Origin: Chitinispirillaceae bacterium
GTDB taxonomy: Bacteria > Fibrobacterota > Chitinivibrionia > Chitinivibrionales > Chitinispirillaceae
Direction of reading: 5' to 3'
Assembly: GCA_016932075.1 (NCBI GenBank)
Contig: JAFGDP010000066.1
Location: 1-64,000 of the forward strand
DNA length: 64,000 nt
Below are positions 53,047 through 62,704 of the stretch, one piece after another (within the stretch, counting starts at the first letter, position 1; every line of letters begins with the position of its first letter). Position numbers and translations under genes: made by a program. The notes under the pieces are model-generated. The model did not search any database, had not been told where the DNA came from, and saw nothing but the letters and a program-made list of their open reading frames with translations.

Positions 53047-54435
53047 CTATTCCCGCTTTTTTTTTGAGGTGAGCATTGCGAGCAGTTCGGCCTCGCATAC
53101 CAGCTTGTTGTCAACGAGACATTCACCCTTGAACCTGATCGTATCGCGGCGGTTCTGCATCATTTGCACTTCGATTCTCAGGCAGTCGCCCGGCCGGACA
53201 ATGCCGCGGAACCTGACATTGTTTATTCCCAGAAACAGGATCGTCTGGTCCTGCGAGGGTGACTGGGACCGCTGCTTGCGCGCATACAACTCCATGATAC
53301 CGCCTGCCTGGGCCATGGCTTCGATCTGGAGCACGCCGGGCATGACCGGATTGCCGGGGAAATGGCCCTGAAAAAACGGTTCATTGAACGAGACGTTCTT
53401 AATGGCGGTCAGGCTTTTTCCGGGGTCAATGGTAACGATCTTGTCAATGAGAAGGAAGGGATAGCGGTGCGGCAGGAGCTGCATGATCTCCTGCCAGCTT
53501 ATCGGCGAGCCGTCCATTTTCTTTTTCTGGTTATTGACGTATGAGCGGATCATTTTCGCAAGTTCGATGTTGGCCGCATGGCCGGTCCGCGCCGCCTGGA
53601 TATGGCCCAGAAGCGGTTTCCCTAAAAGATACAGGTCACCGATGAGGTCGACCACCTTGTGGCGGCACAGTTCGTTCGGATATCGCAGCGCCACGTTGTT
53701 GAGGAACCCGTTTTCGCCGCGGACAATGGGCCCTTTTTCGTTGAACAGTTTTCGGATGTATTCGATATGGTCGGCTGTCAGCTCGATATCCTGCACCACG
53801 ACCGCGCTGTCAAGCGATCCCCCCTTGATAAGGCCCTGTTCACGGAGCTTTTCGATTTCGGACAGGAAACAGAAGGTCCGCGACGGGGCGAACTCCCGGG
53901 GGTAGTCTTCAAGGCGAAAGAGGGTGGTATGCTGGGCCCCGAGTGCCGGGTGTTTATAATCGATCATCACCGTGACGCAGAACGATTGTGACGGCAGAAT
54001 ACCAAGCGCGATATCGTTTTTTGTATAGACAATCGGTTCGTCGATGGAGATGTATTCTCGCTCCGCGTTCTGTTCCTCACTACCGGTTTTTTGGATCAAT
54101 TCAACATACGGCAAGGCGCTGCCGTCCATGAGCGGCAGTTCCGGAGCGTTTACTTCGATGCGGCAGTTGTCGATCTGCATCCCCGCCAGGGCAGACATGC
54201 AATGCTCGGTGGAGTGGACCGAGACCTTTCCTTTTCCCACTGCCGTGCCGCGGGAGAGGTCCACAACATTGTCGATGTCAGCCTCTATTTCCGGAGCATT
54301 TTCGATATCGGTGCGTACGAATCGGATGCCGAAATTTTCTGGCGCCGGCTTGAGCGTCACTTTGGCAGGGGCTGCGGTGTGGAGACCGATTCCGGTGAGT
54401 GATACGCTCTTTTTTATGGTGTGCTGCATTCCCAT
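53047..54435 (-). CDS. lpxC/fabZ: Bifunctional UDP-3-O-acyl-GlcNAc deacetylase / 3-hydroxyacyl-ACP dehydratase
   Basis: A 462-residue fusion. Residues ~1-305 are LpxC: SLTGIGLHTAAPAKVTL, zinc-binding HSTEHCMSALAGMQIDN, LPLMDGSALPYVELI and LCRHKVVDLIGDLYLLG with later GHIQAARTGH. Residues ~315-462 are FabZ: IMQLLPHRYPFLLIDKI, then FQGHFPGNPVMPGVLQIEAM, where the catalytic His and Glu lie. This LpxC-FabZ fusion is known from Bacteroidetes, Fibrobacteres and relatives and couples lipid A synthesis to fatty acid elongation. It lies between lpxD and lpxA. Confidence 0.96.
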   Translation of the reverse strand: MGMQHTIKKSVSLTGIGLHTAAPAKVTLKPAPENFGIRFVRTDIENAPEIEADIDNVVDLSRGTAVGKGKVSVHSTEHCMSALAGMQIDNCRIEVNAPELPLMDGSALPYVELIQKTGSEEQNAEREYISIDEPIVYTKNDIALGILPSQSFCVTVMIDYKHPALGAQHTTLFRLEDYPREFAPSRTFCFLSEIEKLREQGLIKGGSLDSAVVVQDIELTADHIEYIRKLFNEKGPIVRGENGFLNNVALRYPNELCRHKVVDLIGDLYLLGKPLLGHIQAARTGHAANIELAKMIRSYVNNQKKKMDGSPISWQEIMQLLPHRYPFLLIDKIVTIDPGKSLTAIKNVSFNEPFFQGHFPGNPVMPGVLQIEAMAQAGGIMELYARKQRSQSPSQDQTILFLGINNVRFRGIVRPGDCLRIEVQMMQNRRDTIRFKGECLVDNKLVCEAELLAMLTSKKKRE

Positions 54436-54458
54436 GGCGGATCAGGTTCTCCTTTCTG

Positions 54459-55493
54459 TCACTTTCTGTCCATGTGCTTTTTGAGCGCGTCGATTTCATT
54501 GCGCAGCTGCTTGAGCTCCTTGAGGAGTTCGGGAAGCTGCGCCTGCGATGCTTCGATCCGGCGCATGGTCATGAGGTCGCGGGCAGGGTATCCGGTCACC
54601 TTGCCGCCCGGTTTGACGCTTTTTGACACGCCGGCTTTGGCGCCGATAAAGGCGTTGTCGCCGATTTCAATATGGCCGACAAATCCGGCCTGACCGCCGA
54701 TGAGCACCTGTTTGCCGATCCGCGTGCTCCCGGATACGCCGGTCTGGGCCGCGATTGCCGTGTCGTCGCCCACCTCGACATTGTGCGCGATATGGATCAA
54801 ATTGTCGAGCTTGACGCCGCGGCGGATGACGGTCGGCTCGAAGCTTCCCCGGTCGATGGTGGTATTGGCGCCGACCTCGACATCGTCTTCGATGACCGCG
54901 GAGCCGAAACAGGGAATCCGTATAAACCGGTCGTTCTCCCTCGCATTGCCGAATCCGTCGCTTCCGATTATCGCCCCGGCCTGGACGATGACCCGGTCGC
55001 CAATACGGCTGCCATAACGGATCACGGCGCCGGAATCGATACGGCAGTCATTGCCGATCGAAACATCCCGCTCGATCACGCATCGCGCCTCGATGCGGCA
55101 GTTTTTTCCGATGGTCACCCCTTGTCCGATTACCGAAAGCGGACCGATCGACGTGCCCGGTCCCAGGTGCGCCGACGAATCGACGACGGCGGTGTCCGCA
55201 ACGCCCTTGTTGAAGAGCGGCTGTTTGTCCTCAAACAGACGGGCGACTTTTGCATATCCGACATAGGGATCATTGACCTCAAGGCAGATCTTGCCCCGAA
55301 GCGATTCGCCGGTGCGCACGATCACGGCGCTGGCGCGGCTTGCCTCAGCCGCTGCGCGGAACCTTTTATGCGAAAGAAACGTGATCTGGCGCTCGTGGGC
55401 CTGCTGCGGGGACGCAATTCCCTCGATGTCGATATCGAGGCCCTGCTCGATGCCGGTGGCATTAATAGCCTGCGCGATAGCCGAAAGCTTCAC
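54459..55493 (-). CDS. lpxD: UDP-3-O-acylglucosamine N-acyltransferase
   Basis: A 344-residue LpxD. An N-terminal UDP-binding domain (IEGIASPQQAHERQITFLSH) precedes hexapeptide repeats forming the left-handed helix. GSDGFGNARENDRF and HIAHNVEVGDDTAIAAQTGV hold the characteristic catalytic His. The C-terminal helix (SQAQLPELLKELKQLRNEID) is a trimer coil. It adds the second 3-hydroxyacyl chain. It starts two bases after the ompH stop. Confidence 0.95.
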   Translation of the reverse strand: MKLSAIAQAINATGIEQGLDIDIEGIASPQQAHERQITFLSHKRFRAAAEASRASAVIVRTGESLRGKICLEVNDPYVGYAKVARLFEDKQPLFNKGVADTAVVDSSAHLGPGTSIGPLSVIGQGVTIGKNCRIEARCVIERDVSIGNDCRIDSGAVIRYGSRIGDRVIVQAGAIIGSDGFGNARENDRFIRIPCFGSAVIEDDVEVGANTTIDRGSFEPTVIRRGVKLDNLIHIAHNVEVGDDTAIAAQTGVSGSTRIGKQVLIGGQAGFVGHIEIGDNAFIGAKAGVSKSVKPGGKVTGYPARDLMTMRRIEASQAQLPELLKELKQLRNEIDALKKHMDRK

Positions 55494-55495
55494 CC

Positions 55496-56014
55496 CTATT
55501 TCTCCTTGTTAAGAAGCATGAGGACTCTTTCGCTGAGATCATATTTGGGCATTGCATAGACGATGGCGCCCGCACGCGCGTCGAAGATAAAATCGTAATT
55601 CTCTTCTTTGGCGATTTTTTCAAGGATCTTGTTGATTTTCTCGATGATCGGCTTTGTCAACTCTTCGTTTTTTACCAGCGCTTCGCCTTTCTGGCCGAAT
55701 TTTTCCTGCAGGAATTTTTCATAGAGCGCATATTTGCTGCGCAACGAATCTTCGAGCTCTTTTTTCCGTTCATTTGAGAGGAGCAGGCTCTGTTTTTCCA
55801 GCTGTTCCTTGAGTTGCTTGATGTCTTTTTGGCGCTTCGAGGCCTCCTGTTCCCACTTTTCCACCTCTTTGTTGAATTTCTGCTGCGCCTCCTTGGTACC
55901 CTCATATTTGGCGAAAATGGCCTCGGAGTTAATAAATCCCACTTTCATTTCAGCTGGAACACTCACGATTGCTGCACATAACACTGCTGCGGTGAAAATG
56001 AAACGCGTATGCAT
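55496..56014 (-). CDS. OmpH/Skp family periplasmic chaperone
   Basis: A 172-residue protein with a signal peptide (about 1-21). KVGFINSEAIFAKYEGTKEA is the typical Skp start, followed by a long coiled coil (~50-115), and NYDFIFDARAGAIVYAMPKYDLSE closes it. It keeps unfolded outer-membrane proteins soluble on the way to BamA, encoded just upstream. AAGGAGG precedes the ATG. Confidence 0.9.
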   Translation of the reverse strand: MHTRFIFTAAVLCAAIVSVPAEMKVGFINSEAIFAKYEGTKEAQQKFNKEVEKWEQEASKRQKDIKQLKEQLEKQSLLLSNERKKELEDSLRSKYALYEKFLQEKFGQKGEALVKNEELTKPIIEKINKILEKIAKEENYDFIFDARAGAIVYAMPKYDLSERVLMLLNKEK

Positions 56015-56052
56015 GACGTCCCTCCTTTGTTGTTTTCGGTAATGGTGCTAAG

Positions 56053-58521
56053 TTAAAATGGTCTGTTCATAAGAAAATGGACCTGCCATCCATTAGGATC
56101 ACCGTCGAACGGCTTATGGCTCGGATCGTCAAGTCCATACCCGAAATCAAACCCGATAAGGCCCATCATCGGGATATTGAGTCGCAGGCCGAATCCCACG
56201 CCCTTGTACAGGTCGCCGAGATCGATATACGAAAGGTTCGGCCAGGTATTGCCCGCATCGGCGAACAATCCCAGATAGAGCTGCTGTTCTAAAAGCGGAT
56301 AACGAACCTCGAGCGACGAAACGAACATCGAAAGACCGTCATCCGGTGGGTTGGAATAACTCCACCCGCCGAACGCATATTCGTCATACCCCCGCAAATC
56401 AGCATCACCATACACGCCGCCCACTTTAAAGAGATCGTACCGGGATATTTTCACCGGGCCCCTGATCGGATGGATGAGCCCGGCTTTGGTCCTGGTGCCG
56501 AGCGATAATTTGAGCGGCAGCGGAAAGTAGTGATTGTATTCGACCGTCCCCTTGAGGTAGCTGAAATCGCCGCCGAGCCCGGCGACCTGCGGTGTAATCG
56601 TGAATTTGTTTCCGCTGGTGGGAAACTGGGGCATGTCCAGGTCATATCGTGTTATTGCGCAGGAGAGCCTGCTCAACACACCCATTTTCAGCACGTCGAC
56701 CACCCCCGGCACTCCTGCCACGTTCCAGTAGGAACGCTCATAGCTCAACCGGTAGGTGCCTCGGATCGAAAAGCGGTTATCGGGCCACGCGAGTTTGGAC
56801 CTCCCGACCCCCACTTCAAACCCGTAGCTTTCCAGCGTATCAAGACGCGCTGAGGAGTAATAGTAGGGTACACTCCAGTTGTAAAAGACCTGACCGGAGA
56901 GCGACGTCGGCGAATTGAAGGCCCATGGTTCGGTAAAACCGACATCAATGCCTTTGCGGTAGCTGCCGTACTGGAAGTTGATCTTGAGTTCCTGGCCTGC
57001 GCCGCGGAAATTGGGAATAGAGAGGGCGAGCGTGCCGACAAACCCATCGAGCTGGCTGTATGCTGCGCCGACCTGGAACTGTCCGATATTGTCTTTTTCC
57101 GTTACCTCAAAAACCAGATCAATAGTGCCGTCACTGTTCGGGCTGAGGTCCGGCCGTACGTCGGAAAAATAGTTTAATGAGAAAATGCGCTGCCTGCTTG
57201 AAGCCATGAGCGACTGGCGGTACCGCTGTCCCGGAAGAAGGTCGATCTCACGCCGTATCACCTTTTCACGCGTTTTGGTATTGCCGTGGATTTCGATCTT
57301 CCTGACCACGGCCGGTTTACCCTCATAAATCGAGAAGGTGACGTCTATGGTGTCGCCCCGGTACCGTTTCTGTTCCTCAAGGGAGACCCAGAGATACCCC
57401 TCCTCGCGATAGGCGTTTTCCACAAAATACCGTGAAAGGTCATATCGCGATTTCTTGAACGGCTTGCCTTCTTTGAGCAGGATCTTGTTTACGAGTGAAT
57501 CTGAAGGAATAACCGTATTGCCGGTGAAATCGAACTTGCCGGCATAGTGTTTTTTTCCCTCCTCAACCGTAATCTCAATGCCGATATCCTTTCCCGACGC
57601 CATGTACCAGATGCTGTCGTTTACAATTGCGGCATCCAGGTATCCCAGGTCGTTATAATACAATAGAAGGGAATCGAGATGTTCGCGGTAAAGCTCTTCC
57701 TCAAAATCGCCGCTGCGCCACCAGCGGTCCTCTTTGGTTTTGAATTTTGATTTGAGTTTTTTCTCCTTGATCGCCTTGTTGCCCTTGAAGGAGATGCTTT
57801 TAATTTGAACCTTGGGTCCTTCCTTGACCGTGAACTTGAGAATGACATTCCCCGGAACTTTTGAGGCAATCTGTTCCGCGTTTATTTCGGCGAGCAGATA
57901 TCCCTTCTCCTCGTATTGCTTTTTTATGTACTGTCTGGTGCGGAACACGTCATTATCAGTAAGGATCTGGCGTACCTTGACCGGCAGCTTTTCTTCAAGG
58001 TCCTTGGATTTGAGCTTTTTCATTCCCGCATATTCGACCGACTCCAGCAGCGGGAACTCTGCAAGCGCTATGACGAGAGAGGCAGCGGTATCGGTCTCGT
58101 GTTCAACGAAGATGTCGACCCAGCGAAAAAGCCCTGCTGCAGCCAGCTTTTTTATCGACTCCTTGACATCGTTCACGCTGAACGGGAAGCCTTCCCGTAA
58201 AAGGATATTGTTCCGTACTATGGTTTTTGAGTTGAGTGAGAGCCCCTTGATGGTGAGTTTTTCGAGCGTTTTTTTCTGCAACGCAGGAGGGAGAGCTACG
58301 CGTGCGTTTGAATCTTGGACTGCGGCAAGGGAATCAAGCGTTTCTGGATTGGTGATGATGTCGAGCGAATCCTGCGATGGCGGACCGATGCTGTCCTGTG
58401 CCGCGGCGGTGACGGTTGTATCGTTCTCCTGTGAGTAAGCGGTTGAAAGGAGAACGAGAGATGAAAGCATTAGGAGGAGGGATGGCCTCTTCCCGATGTG
58501 CCGTAACGTTTTAAATGGCAT
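56053..58521 (-). CDS. bamA: Outer-membrane protein assembly factor BamA
   Basis: An 822-residue Omp85 protein. A signal peptide (about 1-30) is followed by five POTRA domains from ~85 to ~440 (TIKGLSLNSKTIVRNNILLR, KIEIHGNTKTREKVIRREID). The C-terminal ~380 residues form the 16-stranded barrel, with FRGAGQELKINFQYGSYRKG and the family VRGY-like LRGYDEYAFGG motif. It inserts barrels into the outer membrane. ATG 58521 is used; the frame also offers TTG 58536. It lies between tamB (4-base gap) and ompH. Confidence 0.95.
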   Translation of the reverse strand: MPFKTLRHIGKRPSLLLMLSSLVLLSTAYSQENDTTVTAAAQDSIGPPSQDSLDIITNPETLDSLAAVQDSNARVALPPALQKKTLEKLTIKGLSLNSKTIVRNNILLREGFPFSVNDVKESIKKLAAAGLFRWVDIFVEHETDTAASLVIALAEFPLLESVEYAGMKKLKSKDLEEKLPVKVRQILTDNDVFRTRQYIKKQYEEKGYLLAEINAEQIASKVPGNVILKFTVKEGPKVQIKSISFKGNKAIKEKKLKSKFKTKEDRWWRSGDFEEELYREHLDSLLLYYNDLGYLDAAIVNDSIWYMASGKDIGIEITVEEGKKHYAGKFDFTGNTVIPSDSLVNKILLKEGKPFKKSRYDLSRYFVENAYREEGYLWVSLEEQKRYRGDTIDVTFSIYEGKPAVVRKIEIHGNTKTREKVIRREIDLLPGQRYRQSLMASSRQRIFSLNYFSDVRPDLSPNSDGTIDLVFEVTEKDNIGQFQVGAAYSQLDGFVGTLALSIPNFRGAGQELKINFQYGSYRKGIDVGFTEPWAFNSPTSLSGQVFYNWSVPYYYSSARLDTLESYGFEVGVGRSKLAWPDNRFSIRGTYRLSYERSYWNVAGVPGVVDVLKMGVLSRLSCAITRYDLDMPQFPTSGNKFTITPQVAGLGGDFSYLKGTVEYNHYFPLPLKLSLGTRTKAGLIHPIRGPVKISRYDLFKVGGVYGDADLRGYDEYAFGGWSYSNPPDDGLSMFVSSLEVRYPLLEQQLYLGLFADAGNTWPNLSYIDLGDLYKGVGFGLRLNIPMMGLIGFDFGYGLDDPSHKPFDGDPNGWQVHFLMNRPF

Positions 58522-58525
58522 TCGT

Positions 58526-61500
58526 TTAAAAGTCAAAGTACGATCTCAATCCTGTGATTGGCAGCCTCAACTGGAGATTAAGGCGCGGGTTATGCTCTAA
58601 TGCAAGATCTCCCTTATAAAATCCGTAATCGATGTCCATAAAGATGTATCGCGTTGGTTGAAATTCAAGCCCAAAACTGTACTGTGGCGTCAATGCTGTA
58701 TCGACCGGAAGCAAGCCCCCTCTTGCCTTGACGAACAGATTGTCGCGGAAGAAATAGCGACCCACGGTGACCCCGACATTTGCCAGCGCAACATAATCTG
58801 CCTGCATCATTAAGTTTTCGTAATGCTGGTTGTAAAACCTATTAAAATAATTCGAAGCAATTGACGTTTCAATGTTGATCACATCCAGACCAATGCTTTT
58901 CGCAAGCCTTCGTTCAAACCGCTGGAGGAAAAAGCGGTGCAGATACTGCTCCCCGAAATCCGACATAAACCGCCCAGCTCCTCCCAGTGTCGTAAATTGC
59001 AGCCCTGCCTGCCGGTAAAACTCCCTTTCCGAAGCGCCGGGCAGTTCCTCAAATTCAGAGGAAACCTGAAACACCACATTGAATTTATTTCCTGAGATCC
59101 GGCCCCTTTCGGAGAGTGTCCCGGTTTTTTCGTCCTGTATCAAGGCGGTCAATTTAATCCGGTCAAACCGGCTGGTATCGGAGAACGCCTCGGCATTCCC
59201 GCTGAGGATGGGCAGGTTGTCATACCCCGGTTGCCGCACCTTTTTACGGGGCACGAACTCCAAGGCAACCTCAAAGTTCCGGTCAAATGTTTTGCCATAA
59301 TACACTGATCCATGATACGAATTGATGACCCCGGATATTTTCAAGTCGTGATCATGACCGCTCCCTCGGACCCGCAATAGGGAAGTGCCAGGATCTATGT
59401 ACCCTTCAACAAATCGCATTAGCCGGGTGCTTTTATTTGCTATATCTCGAAAATACATTACCTTACGGTTGCCGGCCTTGATATCAAGGTCCCATTGAAC
59501 AAATGAAATCGCCTGTTCATCCCCCGAATCTGAGGAATCCCGGTCCCCATGCTTTGTCCCGCCATGTGATGGTTCAGAAGCATCCGAATGGACCGGCGGG
59601 TAGGTAAACTCAATATCGCGAAGGACGATGATCCCGCTCAGGTGTGGCTTTTTTACAGGTCCAGAAAGCGACAGGTGGCTCAGGGGCCTTTTCCCACGGA
59701 CCTCCACGTCTCCGGTCTCTCCCTTCACCATGAGTCTGGGAATGTGGATATCAATACCGCGCTGGGGTGTTTCCGCCTGAATAATGCCGAAATTGAGCGG
59801 TCCTATGACAATCGGCCTGAAGCCGGATGGAATTTGATGGATTGAAAAAATCCTAAGAGGCCTTTTCCGTACGCTGCCGCTTAGAATGGTATGCACCTTT
59901 GAGGAGCCCTTTACCGACATGGCGCAGGAAAAATCTTTAATATCACCCGGCACATATGGTCTCAAAAGCAGCCTTCCTTTCGGGATAAGCAGCGATGCTT
60001 CTTTGACCTTCAGATTGTCCGGGTGCCCGCTGGCAGAAAAACGGATGGTACCCCGTCCTGATCCGTCGATAAGCGGATGCAGATTGCTATGCATGGTTTT
60101 GATAATATCGCCTTTGACGAGCAGGTCAATGCCGAGGGTGTCGGTGCTGTCAAGATCCTTTCCCTGCAAAAAGGCAAGGGGGATATACCCGCGCACCGAG
60201 AGATGCGAGCGGGAGCCGTCGGTTGCCGAGCATCGCACGATACGGATTCCTTTGCTGTCAAGATCTCCCTTGACTGCGATCGAATCGAAACGCCACCGGT
60301 TGACCATAACGGTTGCCGAGGTCGCTGAAACCGATATCGGAAATCCGTTCCTTGAGGAGCGAAAGGTACCGCTTACCTTTCCCGCGACCGACAGTTCCTC
60401 GGGCATGAGTGCGCCGAAAACGGCACGCAGATCAAGGTCATCGAACCGGCCGGAAAGCTTTATCGGCGGGGAGGTTCTGATCGTGTCAAGGGCGAAAACC
60501 ACCTGCGCATCTTTGCGGAGCACCAGGGGCAAAACGATGAGGTCGCCGCCTGATGCGGTGAGGATGGCATCGGTATGGAGCTTGCCAAAACCGCCGATGC
60601 TGACATCGCGGGCATGCAGTTCCGCTCTTGTTTCAATGGCATCAACGGGACCGTACCACCTGGCGGTACCGGACAGGTCGCCGCTTTCTACAGTACCATC
60701 ATCTTTTCCTGTCAGGGCAAGGAGCTTTTTAATCGGTAGGCGGTAGTGACTGGTTATCCTGATCTGCGGCGGGTCGGAGAAAATGATTTTTCCTGAAGAG
60801 AAGACGGCATCTAGAAGCGTCATCGAATCGATTGCCGCTGAATCGGGGTACAACCGCCCGCTTCCGTCACAGGTGACGTTAGCACTATTGAACCGCAGTG
60901 ATCGGCCTCGAAGGCGCCAGAATACAGGAGCAGACGTATCACCGCTCCGCTCGATTTCGAGGTTGCAGTCGCCCCGTATTTTCGGTGAATGGATTTCGGC
61001 GCGTGCGTTCCCCTTGAGGTGGTCCGGGGTACCGGTAAGCAGGCCGACGAGCGAGAGGGTGTCCGGGCAGAAAAAACGACCTGTACACCCATGAAGCAGC
61101 CGATGGTTCCGGGATATGGCCAGCGCCAGCGAACAGCATGTTATGGGGTACGAGGAAAAGAGGGAGTCTACCCTTCCCCGCACGCTACAGGCGAGCGTGC
61201 TGTCTTTTCCCTGTATATTGAACTGTGCCGATGTGCCACGGGCGTGGACCGTGGCTGCGAGATTGCAGAGCGGTACGTCCGCGTATGATACGCCGTCAGT
61301 CTGCACGGTGAACCGTCCGGTATAGTCATCGCCAGTTCCCTGAACAGTTCCTGAAAAACGGGCTGTTCCTCTGATCGCGGCGGGTGCAACTGTCCCGAGA
61401 GAATCGACCGCTCCCCTGCAGGAGAAGGAATAGGCTGGTTCGGTATCCCGAAGGTCGACAGAACCGCCCGCACCTATCCGTATTCCCGGCAGCCGCAGTT

Positions 61501-62704
61501 TGAGTGCATCGAACGAAAGCGCGGTATCGTTTAGGGTGACATCGGCGTCGGCCTGGTGCACCGGGGTTCCCCATGCATTCACGCCGCCCGCCTTCAGTGA
61601 AAGAGTGCTACCTCTTTCGCCCTGGCGTTTGAGCGTTCCGAAAAGCCATCCAGTACCCGAAACGGCCCTGCTGAAACCGTCAAGGACCGGCAGGGGCAGA
61701 GAGTCGAGCGTAATGTTCCGGCACTCGAAATTGAGGCGGTCTGTTGCATCCCTTCGGGCAAGGTCCCAGGATCCGGTTGCCCTGATGCTGACGCCGGACC
61801 ATGAGCAGCGGATCGAATCGATCGTGCACCGGCTGTCGTTGAAGGTACACGACAGGTTTACCGAATCAAATGGTTTTTTCAGACTGTCAATACGGCAGGT
61901 GCCGCGGGTGATCCTGATCCATCCATTGCTTTCCAGAGAGGCCAGAGAAAAACTGTCGGGAAAGGAGAATTCAAGCGCGCCGGTGAGCGTTCCCGATACT
62001 ATCTCGGCTTCTTTGAGCGAAATGGGGCGTTTTATCTCGGCGCTTCTGAAGCGCAGCGAAAGGTGGTGCCTTGATCCGGTCCAGGAGATGCTGCCGCTTG
62101 CAAAAAGGTTTTTCCGGGATGCGCCCAGTCTGCCGTCCAGATCATAGGTCAGCTCTTTGCCATTATCACGCAGGCGGCCGTGAAGTTCCTCGCCAAGGAC
62201 GATTGAGGTTCCGGTATGATCCTTGATCAGTAACGTTCCCTTTTTTACCTGGAGATACTCCACCTCGAGCGGGGGTGCGGAACCGCTGCGAATCTGGCTG
62301 GAAGCAACGGGGAAGGGACGCCGCGCCGGCGAATCGGCCGACGCCGCGGGAGCTATGGAGTATTCTATGAGCGGCTTGACAAGAATAATGTTGCTGATCG
62401 ATTGTGCAACGTTAAAGCGGGACGATACAAGTTTTCTCAATGAGAGGGTCACGGTGATTTCGTCCGCCGACATGGCAAGCGCCTGTGCTGGAAGCGTGAG
62501 GCTTACCTTTTTCAGATGGGCGGAAAAAAAACCGAAGCGTATGCTCCCGATGGCAAGCGAACCCTTGCTGTAGGGTGCTACCGCTTCCACTATGAGCGTT
62601 TCGAGACGCCTTTTTTTTTCAACGTACAGTTTTAATTCATACAGGGCGCTCCCCACGGCTATGAGGAGCAGGACCGTTACGATGGCCCAGCTACGAAGTC
62701 TCAT
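58526..62704 (-). CDS. tamB: TamB/DUF490 translocation and assembly module protein
   Basis: A 1392-residue protein with one N-terminal transmembrane helix (about 4-26) and a very long beta-rich body. The C-terminal DUF490 domain (~1235-1392) is recognisable in GGAGRFMSDFGEQYLHRFFL, ANVGVTVGRYFFRDNLFVKA and LTPQYSFGLEFQPTRYIFMD. TamB-type proteins form a periplasmic bridge, implicated in lipid transport and barrel assembly. ATG 62704 overlaps the clpC end by 14 bases; TTG 62725 is possible. No TamA other than BamA is visible, so BamA may be the partner. Confidence 0.88.
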   Translation of the reverse strand: MRLRSWAIVTVLLLIAVGSALYELKLYVEKKRRLETLIVEAVAPYSKGSLAIGSIRFGFFSAHLKKVSLTLPAQALAMSADEITVTLSLRKLVSSRFNVAQSISNIILVKPLIEYSIAPAASADSPARRPFPVASSQIRSGSAPPLEVEYLQVKKGTLLIKDHTGTSIVLGEELHGRLRDNGKELTYDLDGRLGASRKNLFASGSISWTGSRHHLSLRFRSAEIKRPISLKEAEIVSGTLTGALEFSFPDSFSLASLESNGWIRITRGTCRIDSLKKPFDSVNLSCTFNDSRCTIDSIRCSWSGVSIRATGSWDLARRDATDRLNFECRNITLDSLPLPVLDGFSRAVSGTGWLFGTLKRQGERGSTLSLKAGGVNAWGTPVHQADADVTLNDTALSFDALKLRLPGIRIGAGGSVDLRDTEPAYSFSCRGAVDSLGTVAPAAIRGTARFSGTVQGTGDDYTGRFTVQTDGVSYADVPLCNLAATVHARGTSAQFNIQGKDSTLACSVRGRVDSLFSSYPITCCSLALAISRNHRLLHGCTGRFFCPDTLSLVGLLTGTPDHLKGNARAEIHSPKIRGDCNLEIERSGDTSAPVFWRLRGRSLRFNSANVTCDGSGRLYPDSAAIDSMTLLDAVFSSGKIIFSDPPQIRITSHYRLPIKKLLALTGKDDGTVESGDLSGTARWYGPVDAIETRAELHARDVSIGGFGKLHTDAILTASGGDLIVLPLVLRKDAQVVFALDTIRTSPPIKLSGRFDDLDLRAVFGALMPEELSVAGKVSGTFRSSRNGFPISVSATSATVMVNRWRFDSIAVKGDLDSKGIRIVRCSATDGSRSHLSVRGYIPLAFLQGKDLDSTDTLGIDLLVKGDIIKTMHSNLHPLIDGSGRGTIRFSASGHPDNLKVKEASLLIPKGRLLLRPYVPGDIKDFSCAMSVKGSSKVHTILSGSVRKRPLRIFSIHQIPSGFRPIVIGPLNFGIIQAETPQRGIDIHIPRLMVKGETGDVEVRGKRPLSHLSLSGPVKKPHLSGIIVLRDIEFTYPPVHSDASEPSHGGTKHGDRDSSDSGDEQAISFVQWDLDIKAGNRKVMYFRDIANKSTRLMRFVEGYIDPGTSLLRVRGSGHDHDLKISGVINSYHGSVYYGKTFDRNFEVALEFVPRKKVRQPGYDNLPILSGNAEAFSDTSRFDRIKLTALIQDEKTGTLSERGRISGNKFNVVFQVSSEFEELPGASEREFYRQAGLQFTTLGGAGRFMSDFGEQYLHRFFLQRFERRLAKSIGLDVINIETSIASNYFNRFYNQHYENLMMQADYVALANVGVTVGRYFFRDNLFVKARGGLLPVDTALTPQYSFGLEFQPTRYIFMDIDYGFYKGDLALEHNPRLNLQLRLPITGLRSYFDF